Source: Filimonas lacunae (GTDB lineage: Bacteria; Bacteroidota; Bacteroidia; Chitinophagales; Chitinophagaceae). Taken from it: a stretch of 64,000 nucleotides of DNA. The notes under the pieces are model-generated. The model was not told where the DNA came from. It saw only the letters and a list, made by a program, of their open reading frames with translations, and did not search any database. The stretch's first letter is position 1. Each line of letters begins with the position of its first letter. Positions 51,591-60,852 of the stretch are shown here, one piece after another. The translations under genes and the position numbers were made by a program. The stretch is from contig NZ_AP017422.1 in the NCBI RefSeq assembly GCF_002355595.1, positions 5,088,823 to 5,152,822 on the forward strand, in the 5' to 3' direction.

Positions 51591-53087
51591 TTAATGGATG
51601 CTTTTAAACAAGCGCTTCCAGCGTGGGCCACCGTTCCAGCTAAACCAGATAAGGGAAGCTTTACCTACCACATGGGTTTCTGGTACAAAACCCCAGAAGC
51701 GGCTATCCTGGCTGCGGTGACGGTTATCTCCCATCATCCAGAAATAATCCAGTTTAAAAGTATAGGTGGTAGTGGGTGTGCCATTGATCACATACTTGCC
51801 GTTGCTTTCTTCCAGTGTGTTATGCTCGTAAGTAGTGATAATACGTCTGTACAAGCCCATATTTTCCGGTGTAAGGGTTACAGTGGCGCCTTTGGCAGGT
51901 ACTTTTATCGGGCCGAAGCTGTCTACATTCCAGTTATGGTACTGATCGTAAGGGAACACCTGTACCACCGGGTATGGCTCAATAGTAACACTTTTTACAT
52001 TCGGCTGTTTGCGCACTTTCTCCGCTTCGGAAGGGGTCATGTTCAGGAACACATAATTGCCTTTAGGCTTGCGCAGCTGATCGCTCTCATCCAGGTTTTC
52101 AATACCCAGCTCCTGCTCTAAAAATTCAGGATTTAAAGCGGTGCTGTCGGTTTCTACACGGTAATCGATCTGTGAATCTTCCGGTACTAAAGCAGGTTGG
52201 CCATTGATATATAAAACGCCTTTGTCAATACGCAGCTCATCGCCGTGAATAGCCGTACAACGCTTAATATAGTTATCTGTTTTATCCATGGGGTGTACCA
52301 GGATAGGGTATTCATTCATCAGGGCTTCCCTGTCGCCATTATATCTTTCACGCAGCACATCATAATAAGGCACTGCCGAACCATATTCCGGTAAATTGAT
52401 AATGGTATCGCCCGCCGGGAAGTTAAACACTACCACATCGTTGCGCAGTACGGGTGAAGTACCCGGCAGTCTTTTATAAGGCAGCTGTACGCTGGATATA
52501 TAAGATGGTGAAGTTTTAGAGAACGGCAGCGTGTTGTGCACAAAAGGAAAACTCAGCGGCGTTTGCGGAACACGCGGACCGTAGGTCATTTTGTTTACAA
52601 ACAGGAAGTCGCTTATCAGCAATGTTTTTTCCATACTACCGGTAGGAATCACATACGCTTCAAATACAAACGTGCGGATGATGGTTGCAGCTACTATGGC
52701 AAACACAGCAGCATCGATCCATTCTCTGGCAGGTGATTTTTTATACTTGGTCAATATTTCCGGACCGCCATAACGTACATCTTTGGAAAAGCCCAGGTAA
52801 GGCAGATACACAAAAGGTACAAACACGGCCAGGGCATGTTGAATTAAAGTAAACTTACCAAAATGCATTACCCAGATAATAGTGATCCAGATAGTGATAA
52901 ACTGTCCCGCAATGGGAATTAACTGTAACCAGAACCAGATTTTGCGTATACCGGTTTTTTGAACAATAAGCCAGGTGTTATACAAGGGAATTAGTCCATG
53001 CACGGGGTTCAGTCCCGCTTTCTTAAACATTCCATACATTCCTATGTGCCAACCAATTATACCAACCAGGAAGATGATCCAACCCAT
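51591..53087 (-). CDS. lepB: Signal peptidase I
   Basis: 498 residues, longer than proteobacterial LepB as usual in this phylum. Residues 1-95 are an N-terminal membrane domain (DUF5684-like: FLVGIIGWHIGMYGMFKKAG, LIPLYNTWLIVQKTG). The S26 catalytic part has PTGSMEKTLLISDFLFVNK (nucleophile Ser151), DNYIKRCTAIHGDEL (general base Lys about 275), and MMGDNRHRSQDSRFWGFVP. It cleaves signal peptides on the outer face of the inner membrane, so it processes the many secreted proteins of this window. Divergent from pdxJ. Confidence 0.95.
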   Translation of the reverse strand: MGWIIFLVGIIGWHIGMYGMFKKAGLNPVHGLIPLYNTWLIVQKTGIRKIWFWLQLIPIAGQFITIWITIIWVMHFGKFTLIQHALAVFVPFVYLPYLGFSKDVRYGGPEILTKYKKSPAREWIDAAVFAIVAATIIRTFVFEAYVIPTGSMEKTLLISDFLFVNKMTYGPRVPQTPLSFPFVHNTLPFSKTSPSYISSVQLPYKRLPGTSPVLRNDVVVFNFPAGDTIINLPEYGSAVPYYDVLRERYNGDREALMNEYPILVHPMDKTDNYIKRCTAIHGDELRIDKGVLYINGQPALVPEDSQIDYRVETDSTALNPEFLEQELGIENLDESDQLRKPKGNYVFLNMTPSEAEKVRKQPNVKSVTIEPYPVVQVFPYDQYHNWNVDSFGPIKVPAKGATVTLTPENMGLYRRIITTYEHNTLEESNGKYVINGTPTTTYTFKLDYFWMMGDNRHRSQDSRFWGFVPETHVVGKASLIWFSWNGGPRWKRLFKSIH

Positions 53088-53107
53088 ATTTTTTAAATTA
53101 GTGGTGA

Positions 53108-53115
53108 CAAAAATA
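53108..53115 (-). promoter_or_regulatory. Possible -7 box for lepB
   Basis: TATTTTTG on the minus strand matches TAnnTTTG, 21 bp before the lepB ATG. No clear -33 TTTG. Confidence 0.4.
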
Positions 53116-53191
53116 CCATTCTACAGGTATATTGGTATTGAAGGCGAGTGTATTATTACAAAAAGATTGTGAAACCCGCTAACTTTACCCC

Positions 53192-53917
53192 ATGAGCCAT
53201 AGTACCAAGTTGAGTATTAACATAAACAAATTTGCCACCCTGCGCAATAGCCGCGGGGGTAATAATCCCGATGTTTTAAAGGCTGCCATTGATGCAGAGC
53301 GTTTTGGGGCTGATGGTGTTACGGTACACCCCCGTCCGGACGAAAGACATATCCGCTACCAGGATGTAAGGGATATCAGAAAAAAAATCACCACTGAATT
53401 TAATATTGAGGGCAACTGCAGCGAACAGAAGTTTATTGACCTGGTGCTGGAAACACGCCCCCACCAGGTAACCCTGGTACCGGATGCCCTGGGCCAGCTT
53501 ACCAGCGATCATGGCTGGAATACCATTGAACATCAGGCCTACCTGACCGAAATGATCGGTGTTTTTAAAAAAGCCGGTATACGGGTGAGCATTTTTGTAG
53601 ATCCTGTGATGGAAATGGTAGAAGGCGCTGCCAAAACAGGCACCGACCGTATTGAATTATATACCGAAGGGTATGCCCGTAAGTTTGAGAACAATAAAGA
53701 AAAAGCCGTAGCCCCTTACGTTGCTGCAGCGCAGAAAGCGAAAGAACTGGGTCTGGGCCTGAATGCCGGGCACGATCTGGACTTGTATAACCTGGATTTT
53801 TTCAGCAAAAGTATTCCCTGGCTGGATGAGGTAAGCATTGGCCATGCACTGGTTTGTGATGCTTTATACCTGGGTTACGAAAATGCAGTGCAACTGTATA
53901 AAAGACAGCTCGCATAG
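53192..53917 (+). CDS. pdxJ: Pyridoxine 5'-phosphate synthase
   Basis: 241 residues. Condenses 1-deoxyxylulose-5-phosphate with 3-amino-2-oxopropyl phosphate, the ring-closing step of DXP-dependent vitamin B6 synthesis. KLSININKFATLRNSRGGNN, ADGVTVHPRPDERHIRYQDV, EFNIEGNCSEQ and GLNAGHDLDLYNL are PdxJ signatures, including the catalytic His and Glu. TIM barrel, cytosolic. The PLP product is needed by TrpB downstream in the window. It starts 104 bp from the divergent lepB. Confidence 0.96.
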   Translation: MSHSTKLSININKFATLRNSRGGNNPDVLKAAIDAERFGADGVTVHPRPDERHIRYQDVRDIRKKITTEFNIEGNCSEQKFIDLVLETRPHQVTLVPDALGQLTSDHGWNTIEHQAYLTEMIGVFKKAGIRVSIFVDPVMEMVEGAAKTGTDRIELYTEGYARKFENNKEKAVAPYVAAAQKAKELGLGLNAGHDLDLYNLDFFSKSIPWLDEVSIGHALVCDALYLGYENAVQLYKRQLA

Positions 53918-53957
53918 TTTTTGCGGAATTATTACATTTAAATAAACTATTACAATC

Positions 53958-54476
53958 ATGAAAAGAGTACTCGGATTGCTGGCCGTTGTTTGCGCCATTA
54001 GCGGATCGGTGTTTGCACAAGAGCAAAAGAAACCCGCTAGTCCGCTGGACAGTGTATCTGCCACCATTAAAAGCGGCGCTGCTGTTTCTATCGTATACAG
54101 CCGCCCATCAGTAAAAGGCAGAACCATTGGTAAAGACCTGGAACCCCTGCCTGGCAAAATATGGCGTGCAGGTGCTAACGCTGCCACTACTTTTGAAGTA
54201 TCCAAAGCAGTAACCGTAGAAGGCAAAGCTTTACCAGCCGGTAAATATGCTTTTTTCACTATTCACAACGACAAGGAATGGACGCTGATCTTCAACAAGG
54301 TGTCTAAAACCTGGGGCGCTTACGATTACGAGAAAAACAAAGCAGAAGACGCTTTACAGGTAACTGTAAAAGACGGTAAAGGAACATTTACAGAAACGCT
54401 TACTTACACCATCAGCAAAAGCGGTGAAGTTTCTTTATTATGGGGCGATCATGTAGTGAAATTTACTATTAAGTAA
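53958..54476 (+). CDS. DUF2911-family secreted protein
   Basis: 172 residues with signal MKRVLGLLAVVCAISGSVFA. KKPASPLDSVSATIKSGAAV, YSRPSVKGRTIGKDLEPLPG and KIWRAGANAATTFEVSKAVT followed by LPAGKYAFFTI are the DUF2911 pattern. The function is unknown and the protein is periplasmic. It is 40 bp after pdxJ and 14 bp before the ArsC-like gene, so it is probably co-transcribed with both. Confidence 0.9.
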   Translation: MKRVLGLLAVVCAISGSVFAQEQKKPASPLDSVSATIKSGAAVSIVYSRPSVKGRTIGKDLEPLPGKIWRAGANAATTFEVSKAVTVEGKALPAGKYAFFTIHNDKEWTLIFNKVSKTWGAYDYEKNKAEDALQVTVKDGKGTFTETLTYTISKSGEVSLLWGDHVVKFTIK

Positions 54477-54490
54477 GAGTGAAGCAAATT

Positions 54491-54847
54491 ATGTATACTG
54501 TTTACGGCATTCCTAATTGTAACACTGTAAAAAAGGCTTTGGACTGGCTAAACCTGCACGGTATCCAATACGAGTTTCATGACTATAAGAAAAAAGGCAT
54601 TACTGCCGATAAACTAGGGTCGTGGGCCGCACAAACCGGCTGGGAAGCACTGGTAAATAAAAAAGGAACCACCTGGCGTCAGCTGGATGCAGCTGCACAG
54701 GCCGAGGTTACCGGTGAAAAAGCCGCCATTGCACTGATGCAGGAAAAAACAAGCGTTATAAAACGCCCGTTAATTGAAAAAAATAATAAAGTGGTAGCCC
54801 TTGGTTTTGAAGAAGATGCCTACCAGAAAGCTTTTCAAAAAGGCTAA
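54491..54847 (+). CDS. ArsC/Spx/YffB-family thioredoxin-fold protein
   Basis: 118 residues from the ATG at 54491; a GTG at 54479 is less likely. GIPNCNTVKKALDWLNLHGI is the YffB-type active-site motif (one Cys followed by Asn), then EFHDYKKKGITADKLGSWA, KKGTTWRQLD and IKRPLIE. Members are thiol reductases of the ArsC fold. Arsenate reduction is not certain, as YffB-like proteins are probably glutathione-linked. The stop codon is inside the terminator stem. Confidence 0.88.
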   Translation: MYTVYGIPNCNTVKKALDWLNLHGIQYEFHDYKKKGITADKLGSWAAQTGWEALVNKKGTTWRQLDAAAQAEVTGEKAAIALMQEKTSVIKRPLIEKNNKVVALGFEEDAYQKAFQKG

Positions 54848-54866
54848 CCGCACGGTTAGCCTTTTT
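54836..54866 (+). terminator. Rho-independent terminator overlapping the arsC-like stop
   Basis: AAAAAGGCTAACCG / CGGTTAGCCTTTTT perfect stem with a 2-nt centre, then TTTTT. The TAA stop at 54845-54847 is in the left arm. Confidence 0.93.
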
Positions 54867-55023
54867 GGTTTTTATGCTATTATTTTGCCTGGAAATGCCA
54901 ATAAGCTTATCTTAGCTTTGTTCTTCAGCACATCCAATATCCTCTACAGGTAATATTATTTACCTGCCCATTTCAGTGCTGAGCCTGATAAGACTTATAA
55001 CACGTTTTAACAACAAGTTTTTT

Positions 55024-55584
55024 ATGAGCCAGGAGGATATTGTGTTACACGATTATTTTACATCTATTGCAGCAGGTGATGTCAGCGCTTTTGACCAGTT
55101 TTCGCACCTGTATAAGCATAAAATTATGGGAAAGGCTTTCCAGGAAACCCAATGCTGGAACGCAGCGGAAGAGATAACCAAAGGCTTTTTCGACAATATC
55201 TGGAAAAGCAGAACACTGCTTACCGCCGTGGAGAATGGCGACCATTACATCAGCACTACGCTGGACCATATTACCAAACAATATCTATTGTTGAAGAAGA
55301 ACAGCACTTTACTGGGAGAATTGATTAAAAAGTTCACCAGTGGCCTTTTTACAGGCCCTTGCCTTCCTATGACAGAAGAACAATTGAAAACATTTGTTCC
55401 GATAGCTATTAATACTTTACCTCAGCAAATGAAGCAGGTTTTTGAACTGAGATATTATTATCAGGAACCTTACGAAGATATTGCCCGGGACCTGGGCATT
55501 ACTAAAGGGATAGCGCAGCAGTATTTTTTTGACTCAATGATACAGATCAGAAATTATATAGATGAGCATCTACTTCCGGGATAA
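55024..55584 (+). CDS. Orphan ECF-type sigma factor
   Basis: 186 residues from the ATG at 55024 (MSQEDIVLHDYFTSIAAGDV); an upstream ATG at 54976 adds 16 residues. Region 2 is AFDQFSHLYKHKIMGKAFQE then EITKGFFDNIWKSRTLL. Region 4 is ALNTLPQ-like (INTLPQQMKQVFELRYYYQE, YEDIARDLGITKGIAQQYFF), a typical helix-turn-helix. A linker of about 40 residues (KFTSGLFTGPCLPMTEEQLK) separates them. There is no FecR anti-sigma or SusC/D neighbour, so its signal is unknown. Convergent with the TlpA-like gene (23 bp). Confidence 0.85.
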   Translation: MSQEDIVLHDYFTSIAAGDVSAFDQFSHLYKHKIMGKAFQETQCWNAAEEITKGFFDNIWKSRTLLTAVENGDHYISTTLDHITKQYLLLKKNSTLLGELIKKFTSGLFTGPCLPMTEEQLKTFVPIAINTLPQQMKQVFELRYYYQEPYEDIARDLGITKGIAQQYFFDSMIQIRNYIDEHLLPG

Positions 55585-55607
55585 GAAGCAGATGCCCATT
55601 CCAGCTA

Positions 55608-56714
55608 TTATTTTAATACTTCACTCAGCTTTTTAAGCAATTCCTGCCCACGCAGATTTTTGCCTATAATCATACCATTCGGATCTATCAGCAGGTTGCT
55701 GGGAATAGATTCGATATGATAAGCACGGGACACCTCATTGTTCCAGTATTTCAGATCGCTTACCTGTGTCCAGGTAAGATTATCTGCTTTAATGGCTTTT
55801 ACCCAGGCATCTTTGGTTTGATCCAGCGATACGCCCAGCACGGTAAAACCTTTGTCTTTAAACTGCTTGTAAGCAGCCACTACATTGGGGTTTTCCATCC
55901 GGCAGGGCCCACACCAGCTGGCCCAGAAATCAACCAGCACATACTGCCCTTTAAATTGTGATAAGGAAACCGGCTTACCATCCACATCGTTTTGTGTAAA
56001 AGGTATGGCCTGTGTACCAATAGCACCCGCTTTGCTGGTAGCTATTACCTCCTGTACACCTTTGGCAAAACGGTTATTCAACGCATCGCCTTTTAAAGTA
56101 GCAAAACGCCTTTCCAGCAAGGAAACATCTTTATTAGGATCGGTATCGTAGCTGTAAGCCAGTAACAGGGCCGACATGGCGCTGGCAGGCTTACGGTTGA
56201 CAAAACGATCAATACTGGTTTGATATAGGGTATACGCCGTATTCAGCATGATCATAGCAGAATCTTTACTTTCCCGGATACGGGCATTCTGCATCAGCTG
56301 GCGGTAATAATCTACATAATCATATAAAGGCTTGATGTAGTAGATAAACTCTTCATAATCCTGGTGAGGTCCGGTACCGGCTACAGCCAGTTCTACCGGT
56401 GTTGCATTCGCCCCTGTTTTACCCGTGGCGTCACCTGTAACAGTTAAGGCATCGTTACCCATAAAAACTACCTGTTGTTGATTAAGGGCAGGGATGGCCA
56501 ACATGCGGGTGTTGGTTTCATCGGCCTTTCCTTTCAGCAGAAAGCTTCCTTTTTTTACATAGTCCCTGGCAATGGTATCTGTTTCAGAATTGCCGGCCAG
56601 GTATACCAATGAATTATCCGGCAAACCTTTGATGTTGCCCTGGATGGTAAAACCGTTTTGTGCGATAGACGCAACAGGTAATGCCAGTAATAATGCGGAA
56701 ACGATGCGCTTCAT
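55608..56714 (-). CDS. TlpA/thioredoxin-like periplasmic protein with DUF4369
   Basis: 368 residues with signal MKRIVSALLLALPVASIAQ. N-terminal DUF4369 (FTIQGNIKGLPDNSLVYLAG, ARDYVKKGSFLLKGKADE). C-terminal AhpC-TSA/TlpA domain has VDFWASWCGPCRMENPNVVA (active-site CGPC), FTVLGVSLDQTKDAWVKAIK and HIESIPSNLLIDPNG. Probably a periplasmic or outer-membrane-linked disulfide oxidoreductase common in the phylum. It follows hisIE by 28 bp on the same strand, so read-through from the trp-his operon is possible. Confidence 0.92.
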   Translation of the reverse strand: MKRIVSALLLALPVASIAQNGFTIQGNIKGLPDNSLVYLAGNSETDTIARDYVKKGSFLLKGKADETNTRMLAIPALNQQQVVFMGNDALTVTGDATGKTGANATPVELAVAGTGPHQDYEEFIYYIKPLYDYVDYYRQLMQNARIRESKDSAMIMLNTAYTLYQTSIDRFVNRKPASAMSALLLAYSYDTDPNKDVSLLERRFATLKGDALNNRFAKGVQEVIATSKAGAIGTQAIPFTQNDVDGKPVSLSQFKGQYVLVDFWASWCGPCRMENPNVVAAYKQFKDKGFTVLGVSLDQTKDAWVKAIKADNLTWTQVSDLKYWNNEVSRAYHIESIPSNLLIDPNGMIIGKNLRGQELLKKLSEVLK

Positions 56715-56742
56715 TAGTAGATTATTTATAGTATGCTGTTGA

Positions 56743-57342
56743 TTATTTGTGGCGCTGTTGTAATACAGCCGTAATATCTTTTAAAGAGTAACCTTTGGCA
56801 TTCAGCAATATCAGGTAGTGAAACAACAGATCGGCTGCTTCGCTTTTAAACAGCTCATCATTATTGTCTTTGGCTTCAATCACCACTTCCACTGCTTCTT
56901 CCCCTACTTTCTGTGCTATTTTATTAATGCCTTTCTGAAACAGTTTGGCCACATACGATTCGTCGGGCGAAGCATGCCTGCGCAACGCTATCACCTGTTC
57001 AAGATGCGATAAAAAGTCATCCTGTTCATTGGTTTCGTTCCAGCAGGTATCAGCACCGGTATGGCATACCGGCCCCATAGGTTCTACTTTAATCAGCAGG
57101 GTATCATCATCACAATCTGCTTTAATTTCTTTCAGCATCAGAAAGTGACCACTCTCCTCGCCTTTTGTCCACAGGCGTTGTTTGCTGCGGCTAAAAAAGG
57201 TTACACGGCCCGAATGCTCGGTAGTATCCAGCGCTTCCTGGTTCATAAAACCCAGCATCAACACTTTATTGGTGCTGGCATCCTGAATAATGGCAGGCAC
57301 CAGTCCATCGGCATATTTATTAAAGTCAATGTTCATTTTCAT
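56743..57342 (-). CDS. hisIE: Bifunctional phosphoribosyl-AMP cyclohydrolase/phosphoribosyl-ATP pyrophosphohydrolase
   Basis: 199 residues, steps 2 and 3 of histidine synthesis. HisI part: LMLGFMNQEALDTTEHSGRV, WTKGEESGHFLML, then the zinc/magnesium motif ADCDDDTLLIKVEPMGPVCH and GADTCW. HisE part from about residue 110: SYVAKLFQKGINKIAQKVGE, EEAVEVVIEAK. Fusion of both is normal in Bacteroidota. It follows the 53-aa membrane gene by 2 bp. Confidence 0.95.
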   Translation of the reverse strand: MKMNIDFNKYADGLVPAIIQDASTNKVLMLGFMNQEALDTTEHSGRVTFFSRSKQRLWTKGEESGHFLMLKEIKADCDDDTLLIKVEPMGPVCHTGADTCWNETNEQDDFLSHLEQVIALRRHASPDESYVAKLFQKGINKIAQKVGEEAVEVVIEAKDNNDELFKSEAADLLFHYLILLNAKGYSLKDITAVLQQRHK

Positions 57343-57344
57343 AA

Positions 57345-57506
57345 TCAGTGCGGCTTATTTTTTAACATTTCCAGCAATGCATCCAACATGCCGGCATGAC
57401 GTTGCTGTCTTTGCTCCTTTTTGCGCTTTCGTATCCTGATGAACGCGTAAAAAAAATACAGCGCCATAAAAATAGCAATAAGACCAACAGGAACGTCAAT
57501 TCGCAT
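57345..57506 (-). CDS. 53-aa small membrane protein inside the his operon
   Basis: A short frame starting at the ATG at 57506 reads MRIDVPVGLIAIFMALYFFY, then a strongly basic stretch (RIRKRKKEQRQQRHAG) and an amphipathic helix ending MLKNKPH. So there is one N-terminal transmembrane helix with a positive cytosolic tail. The start is 12 bp after hisF and the stop 2 bp before the hisIE ATG, which is the spacing of a real, translationally coupled gene. No family is recognised; a link to the histidine enzymes is only positional. Confidence 0.75.
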   Translation of the reverse strand: MRIDVPVGLIAIFMALYFFYAFIRIRKRKKEQRQQRHAGMLDALLEMLKNKPH

Positions 57507-57518
57507 AAAGCTCTATTT

Positions 57519-58277
57519 TTAAGTTCTTACCACAATATCTTTTGCTTTCAGGTATTGCTTCAGATCGGGTATAGCCACTTCTTTAAAATGGAATATGCTG
57601 GCGGCCAGGGCTGCATCGGCTTTTGCTTCACGAAACACCTCTTCAAAATGCTGCATATTGCCCCCACCTCCGGAAGCAATTACCGGCACCGACAGCTGTG
57701 TAGCCAACGTGCGGGTAATATCAACGGCAAAGCCTTGTTTGGTGCCATCGTGGTTCATTGAAGTAAGCAATATTTCGCCGGCACCCAGGTCTACCGCCTG
57801 TTTAGCCCAGTCAATACAGCGGGTATCGGTTTTTACCCGGCCTCCGTTCAAATATACATACCATTCACCGTCTTCTTCCAGGCGGGTATCTATTGCCAGC
57901 ACAACGCATTGGCTACCAAACTCCTTTTCCAGCTCTTTTATTAGTTCCGGCCTTTTAAAAGCAGCCGTGTTCACCGATATTTTATCGGCCCCGTTTTGCA
58001 GCAGCACCTGCACATCTTCTACGCTGCTGATGCCCCCACCTACAGTGAAAGGAATATTGATATGGTGTGAAATGCGGTTGACCAGCTCGCTGAGTGTTTT
58101 ACGCTTTTCGTTGGTAGCGGTGATATCCAGGAACACCAGTTCATCGGCTCCCTGTTGTGCATATAAGGCACCAAGCTCTACCGGATCACCCGCATCGCGC
58201 AAACTTTCAAAATTGACACCTTTTACGGTTCTGCCATCTTTAATATCCAGGCAGGGGATAATTCTTTTTGCCAACAT
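57519..58277 (-). CDS. hisF: Imidazole glycerol phosphate synthase, cyclase subunit
   Basis: 252 residues. [19 protein letters not shown] holds the first catalytic Asp, [20 protein letters not shown] the second, and [20 protein letters not shown] and [16 protein letters not shown] are the phosphate-binding loops. It uses ammonia from HisH to make IGP and AICAR. It is 32 bp after hisA and its partner hisH is in the same operon. Confidence 0.97.
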   Translation of the reverse strand: MLAKRIIPCLDIKDGRTVKGVNFESLRDAGDPVELGALYAQQGADELVFLDITATNEKRKTLSELVNRISHHINIPFTVGGGISSVEDVQVLLQNGADKISVNTAAFKRPELIKELEKEFGSQCVVLAIDTRLEEDGEWYVYLNGGRVKTDTRCIDWAKQAVDLGAGEILLTSMNHDGTKQGFAVDITRTLATQLSVPVIASGGGGNMQHFEEVFREAKADAALAASIFHFKEVAIPDLKQYLKAKDIVVRT

Positions 58278-58309
58278 AAGATATAGTTGAATGTAGCCAG
58301 TAGCTACGT

Positions 58310-59032
58310 TTATGCCTGGTTCATTTGCACAAGCTGCTCTAAGCTAATGCGGCCTTCATAAAAGGCTTTACCTACAATTACACCGCTGCATCCTATTTTA
58401 TGCAGGTCTTCCAGGTCCTGCACAGTAGCCACACCACCACTGGCAATAAAATGCAGCTTCGGATAGCGGCCAATAATGTTTGTATACAGTTCAACAGAAG
58501 GCCCCTGTAGCAAACCGTCCTTGCTTACATCGGTGCAAAACACCTGTTGTATACCGTGCTGCATGTATTTATGGATAAAGCTGTAGATATCAACATCTGT
58601 GGTTTCTAACCAGCCGCCTACTGCAATTTTCTCGTCTTTTACGTCCGCACCCAGTAAAAACTTATCAGCGCCGTATTGCTGTAACCAGGCTACAAACTGT
58701 GCTTCGTTTTTTACTGCCAGGCTGCCAATTGTAGCCAGAGCTGCTCCGGAATTGAATACGATGGTCAGGTCTTCCTCCTGCTTAATACCACCACCAAAGT
58801 CTATTACCAGGTTGGTTTTGGAAGTAAGTGCTTCCAGTACCTTCCAGTTCTTCACGGCACCAGCTTTAGCGCCATCCAGGTCTACCAGGTGTAGGCGTTG
58901 TAAACCTGCCCCTTCAAATACCTTGGCTACTTCCAGCGGATTTTCGTTGTATATTTTTTTCTGATTATAATCGCCTTGCGTAAGACGTACGCACTTGCCA
59001 TCTATAATATCTATGGCGGGAATGATCTGCAT
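58310..59032 (-). CDS. hisA: ProFAR isomerase (HisA)
   Basis: 240 residues, half-barrel TIM fold. [20 protein letters not shown] (catalytic Asp), [40 protein letters not shown] and [20 protein letters not shown] are HisA signatures. Since TrpF is also encoded here, it does not need to be a dual PriA. It starts 3 bp after the GNAT gene. Confidence 0.96.
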   Translation of the reverse strand: MQIIPAIDIIDGKCVRLTQGDYNQKKIYNENPLEVAKVFEGAGLQRLHLVDLDGAKAGAVKNWKVLEALTSKTNLVIDFGGGIKQEEDLTIVFNSGAALATIGSLAVKNEAQFVAWLQQYGADKFLLGADVKDEKIAVGGWLETTDVDIYSFIHKYMQHGIQQVFCTDVSKDGLLQGPSVELYTNIIGRYPKLHFIASGGVATVQDLEDLHKIGCSGVIVGKAFYEGRISLEQLVQMNQA

Positions 59033-59035
59033 TTG

Positions 59036-59440
59036 TTATAACTGTTTTTCCATTTTTACAAACTCGTGCCCATGCTGCTGCCACTGCTCCCCCACCGGCT
59101 GCATGCCAAACCTCTGATAAAAAGGGGCTGCACTTACACGGGCATTACACCATACGGCCGTACACTGTTGTTGCTGCGCCAGTTGCATTACATGCGAAAG
59201 CAAAGCTTTACCATAACCTTTACCCTGTAAAGTGGTTAATGTGGCAAATTTGCGAAACTGCAATTGCTGGTTTTTAATAAAAACTGATACCACCGAAACC
59301 GGTGTGTCTGCTTCATAAACCCCCATATGCAAACCGGTGGCATCATCCGCTAACTTTACCTCATCAATGGTAAAGCTTGGATACATCACCTCTTTGCGCA
59401 TTTGCCATATAATATCCAGTGGTACTTCTTTTATCTCCAT
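59036..59440 (-). CDS. GNAT-family N-acetyltransferase inside the his operon
   Basis: 134 residues. The GNAT acetyl-CoA site QFRKFATLTTLQGKGYGKAL (Q/R-x-x-G-x-G/A) is clear, then LSHVMQLAQQQQCTAVWCNA and APFYQRFGMQPVGEQW. It lies between hisH (24 bp) and hisA (3 bp) on the same strand. The substrate is unknown. Its place is unusual, as GNATs are not part of histidine synthesis. Confidence 0.88.
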   Translation of the reverse strand: MEIKEVPLDIIWQMRKEVMYPSFTIDEVKLADDATGLHMGVYEADTPVSVVSVFIKNQQLQFRKFATLTTLQGKGYGKALLSHVMQLAQQQQCTAVWCNARVSAAPFYQRFGMQPVGEQWQQHGHEFVKMEKQL

Positions 59441-59464
59441 GCTTCTTACCTGCGGGTGGCCTGC

Positions 59465-60058
59465 CTATATTTTTTCAATAAAATTTTTTAATATCTGTTC
59501 GCCCACATTAGCGCTTTTTTCGGGGTGATACTGCACTCCGAAAAAATTGTTTTTATGTAAGCCAGAGCTATACGGCTGTATATAATTGGTAGTGGCAATA
59601 GTATGCTCGCCTAACGCCGCGTAATAGCCATGCACAAAATAACAGTAACTGTCTTCCGGCACCTGGTCGAACAAAGGCGTTTGCAGGTCGTAGATATTAT
59701 TCCAGCCTATCTGCGGCACTTTAAACGCTACATCTGTAGCGATAAACTTTTTCACCGGCTCTTCAAATATCCCCATGCACTCGGTGTTGTTTTCTTCCGA
59801 TGTTTTGCACATCAGCTGCATACCCAGGCAAATACCTAACACAGGTTGTGTAAGGCTGGTGATCACTTTATCCAGCTGCCTTTCTCTTAAATACCGCATA
59901 GCACTACTGGCTTCGCCTACACCGGGAAAAATTACCTTATCGGCTTTGGCTATCAGCTCGTGATCGTCAGTTACCAATGCTTCGGCATTAATACGTTCCA
60001 GTGCGTATAATACGGACTGGATATTACCTGCATTGTATTTTATAATTACGATGTTCAT
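59465..60058 (-). CDS. hisH: Imidazole glycerol phosphate synthase, glutaminase subunit
   Basis: 197 residues. VLGICLGMQLMCKT carries the nucleophile Cys of the class I amidotransferase, and GVQYHPEKSANVGEQILKN the His-Glu pair. IIKYNAGNIQSVLYALERIN is the N-terminal HisH motif. It delivers ammonia to HisF. Its start overlaps the trpA stop by 4 bp (ATGA), which joins the trp and his parts of the operon. Confidence 0.96.
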   Translation of the reverse strand: MNIVIIKYNAGNIQSVLYALERINAEALVTDDHELIAKADKVIFPGVGEASSAMRYLRERQLDKVITSLTQPVLGICLGMQLMCKTSEENNTECMGIFEEPVKKFIATDVAFKVPQIGWNNIYDLQTPLFDQVPEDSYCYFVHGYYAALGEHTIATTNYIQPYSSGLHKNNFFGVQYHPEKSANVGEQILKNFIEKI

Positions 60059-60828
60059 TGTAATATGCTTTCTAAAAATTGCTGTGTGGGTTGGGCAACA
60101 TCGCCATTAGCATTATCCAGCGCTTTGATATACGCTGTGCCAATAATAGCGCCATTGGCATAACTGCTGGCTGCATTAAACGTAGCTTTATCTTTAATAC
60201 CAAAACCAATGAGAACCGGGTTGTTCAGGTTCATTTGTTTCAGCTTGTTAAAATACGCTTCCTGATCGGCCATGTTTTTATCCTTACCTGTGGTGGAAGA
60301 TGAAGATACCGCATACAGGAAACCGGTAGTTAAACCATCCAATGCACGCACACGTTCTTCGGAAGTTTCGGGCGTTACCAGGAAAATAAAATCAAGACCA
60401 TAGCGCTTAATAACAGCTCCATATTCTGTTTCAAATTCATAAGCGGGCAAATCGGGTAAAATTAACCCGTCTACACCAGCAGCTGCGGCATCCTTGCAAA
60501 ACTTCTCAAAACCGTATTGCAACACAGGGTTCATGTAGCCCATCAAAATCACAGGCACATTCACCTCTTTGCGCATTTCTTTCAACTGACCTAACAGAAC
60601 AGCGATGGTCATGCCATTTTCCAGCGCTTTCATGCTGCTGGCCTGTATCACCGGGCCATCGGCCAGGGGATCGCTATAGGGCATTCCCAGTTCAATTAAA
60701 TCAGCACCATGCTGTTGCAGGGCTTTCATTACAGGCAGTGTGCTATCGAGGGCAGGGTATCCTGCGGTACAATACACATTCAACACCCGGTTATTTTTAC
60801 GAGCAAAAAGTTCAGCTATACGACTCAT
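60055..60828 (-). CDS. trpA: Tryptophan synthase alpha chain
   Basis: 257 residues. LIELGMPYSDPLADGPVIQA (catalytic Glu), GVDGLILPDLPAYEFE (Asp), FLYAVSSSSTTGKDK and LIGFGIKDKATFN are TrpA signatures. It cleaves indole-3-glycerol phosphate to indole, passed to TrpB. It is 24 bp downstream of trpB and overlaps hisH by 4 bp. Confidence 0.97.
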   Translation of the reverse strand: MSRIAELFARKNNRVLNVYCTAGYPALDSTLPVMKALQQHGADLIELGMPYSDPLADGPVIQASSMKALENGMTIAVLLGQLKEMRKEVNVPVILMGYMNPVLQYGFEKFCKDAAAAGVDGLILPDLPAYEFETEYGAVIKRYGLDFIFLVTPETSEERVRALDGLTTGFLYAVSSSSTTGKDKNMADQEAYFNKLKQMNLNNPVLIGFGIKDKATFNAASSYANGAIIGTAYIKALDNANGDVAQPTQQFLESILQ

Positions 60829-60852
60829 CCTTTTTGGCTTTTACTGGTTCAA

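Noticed and set aside
54848-55023. Regulatory RNA upstream of the sigma factor
   Set aside because: Apart from the terminator I see only AT-rich sequence without a stable fold.
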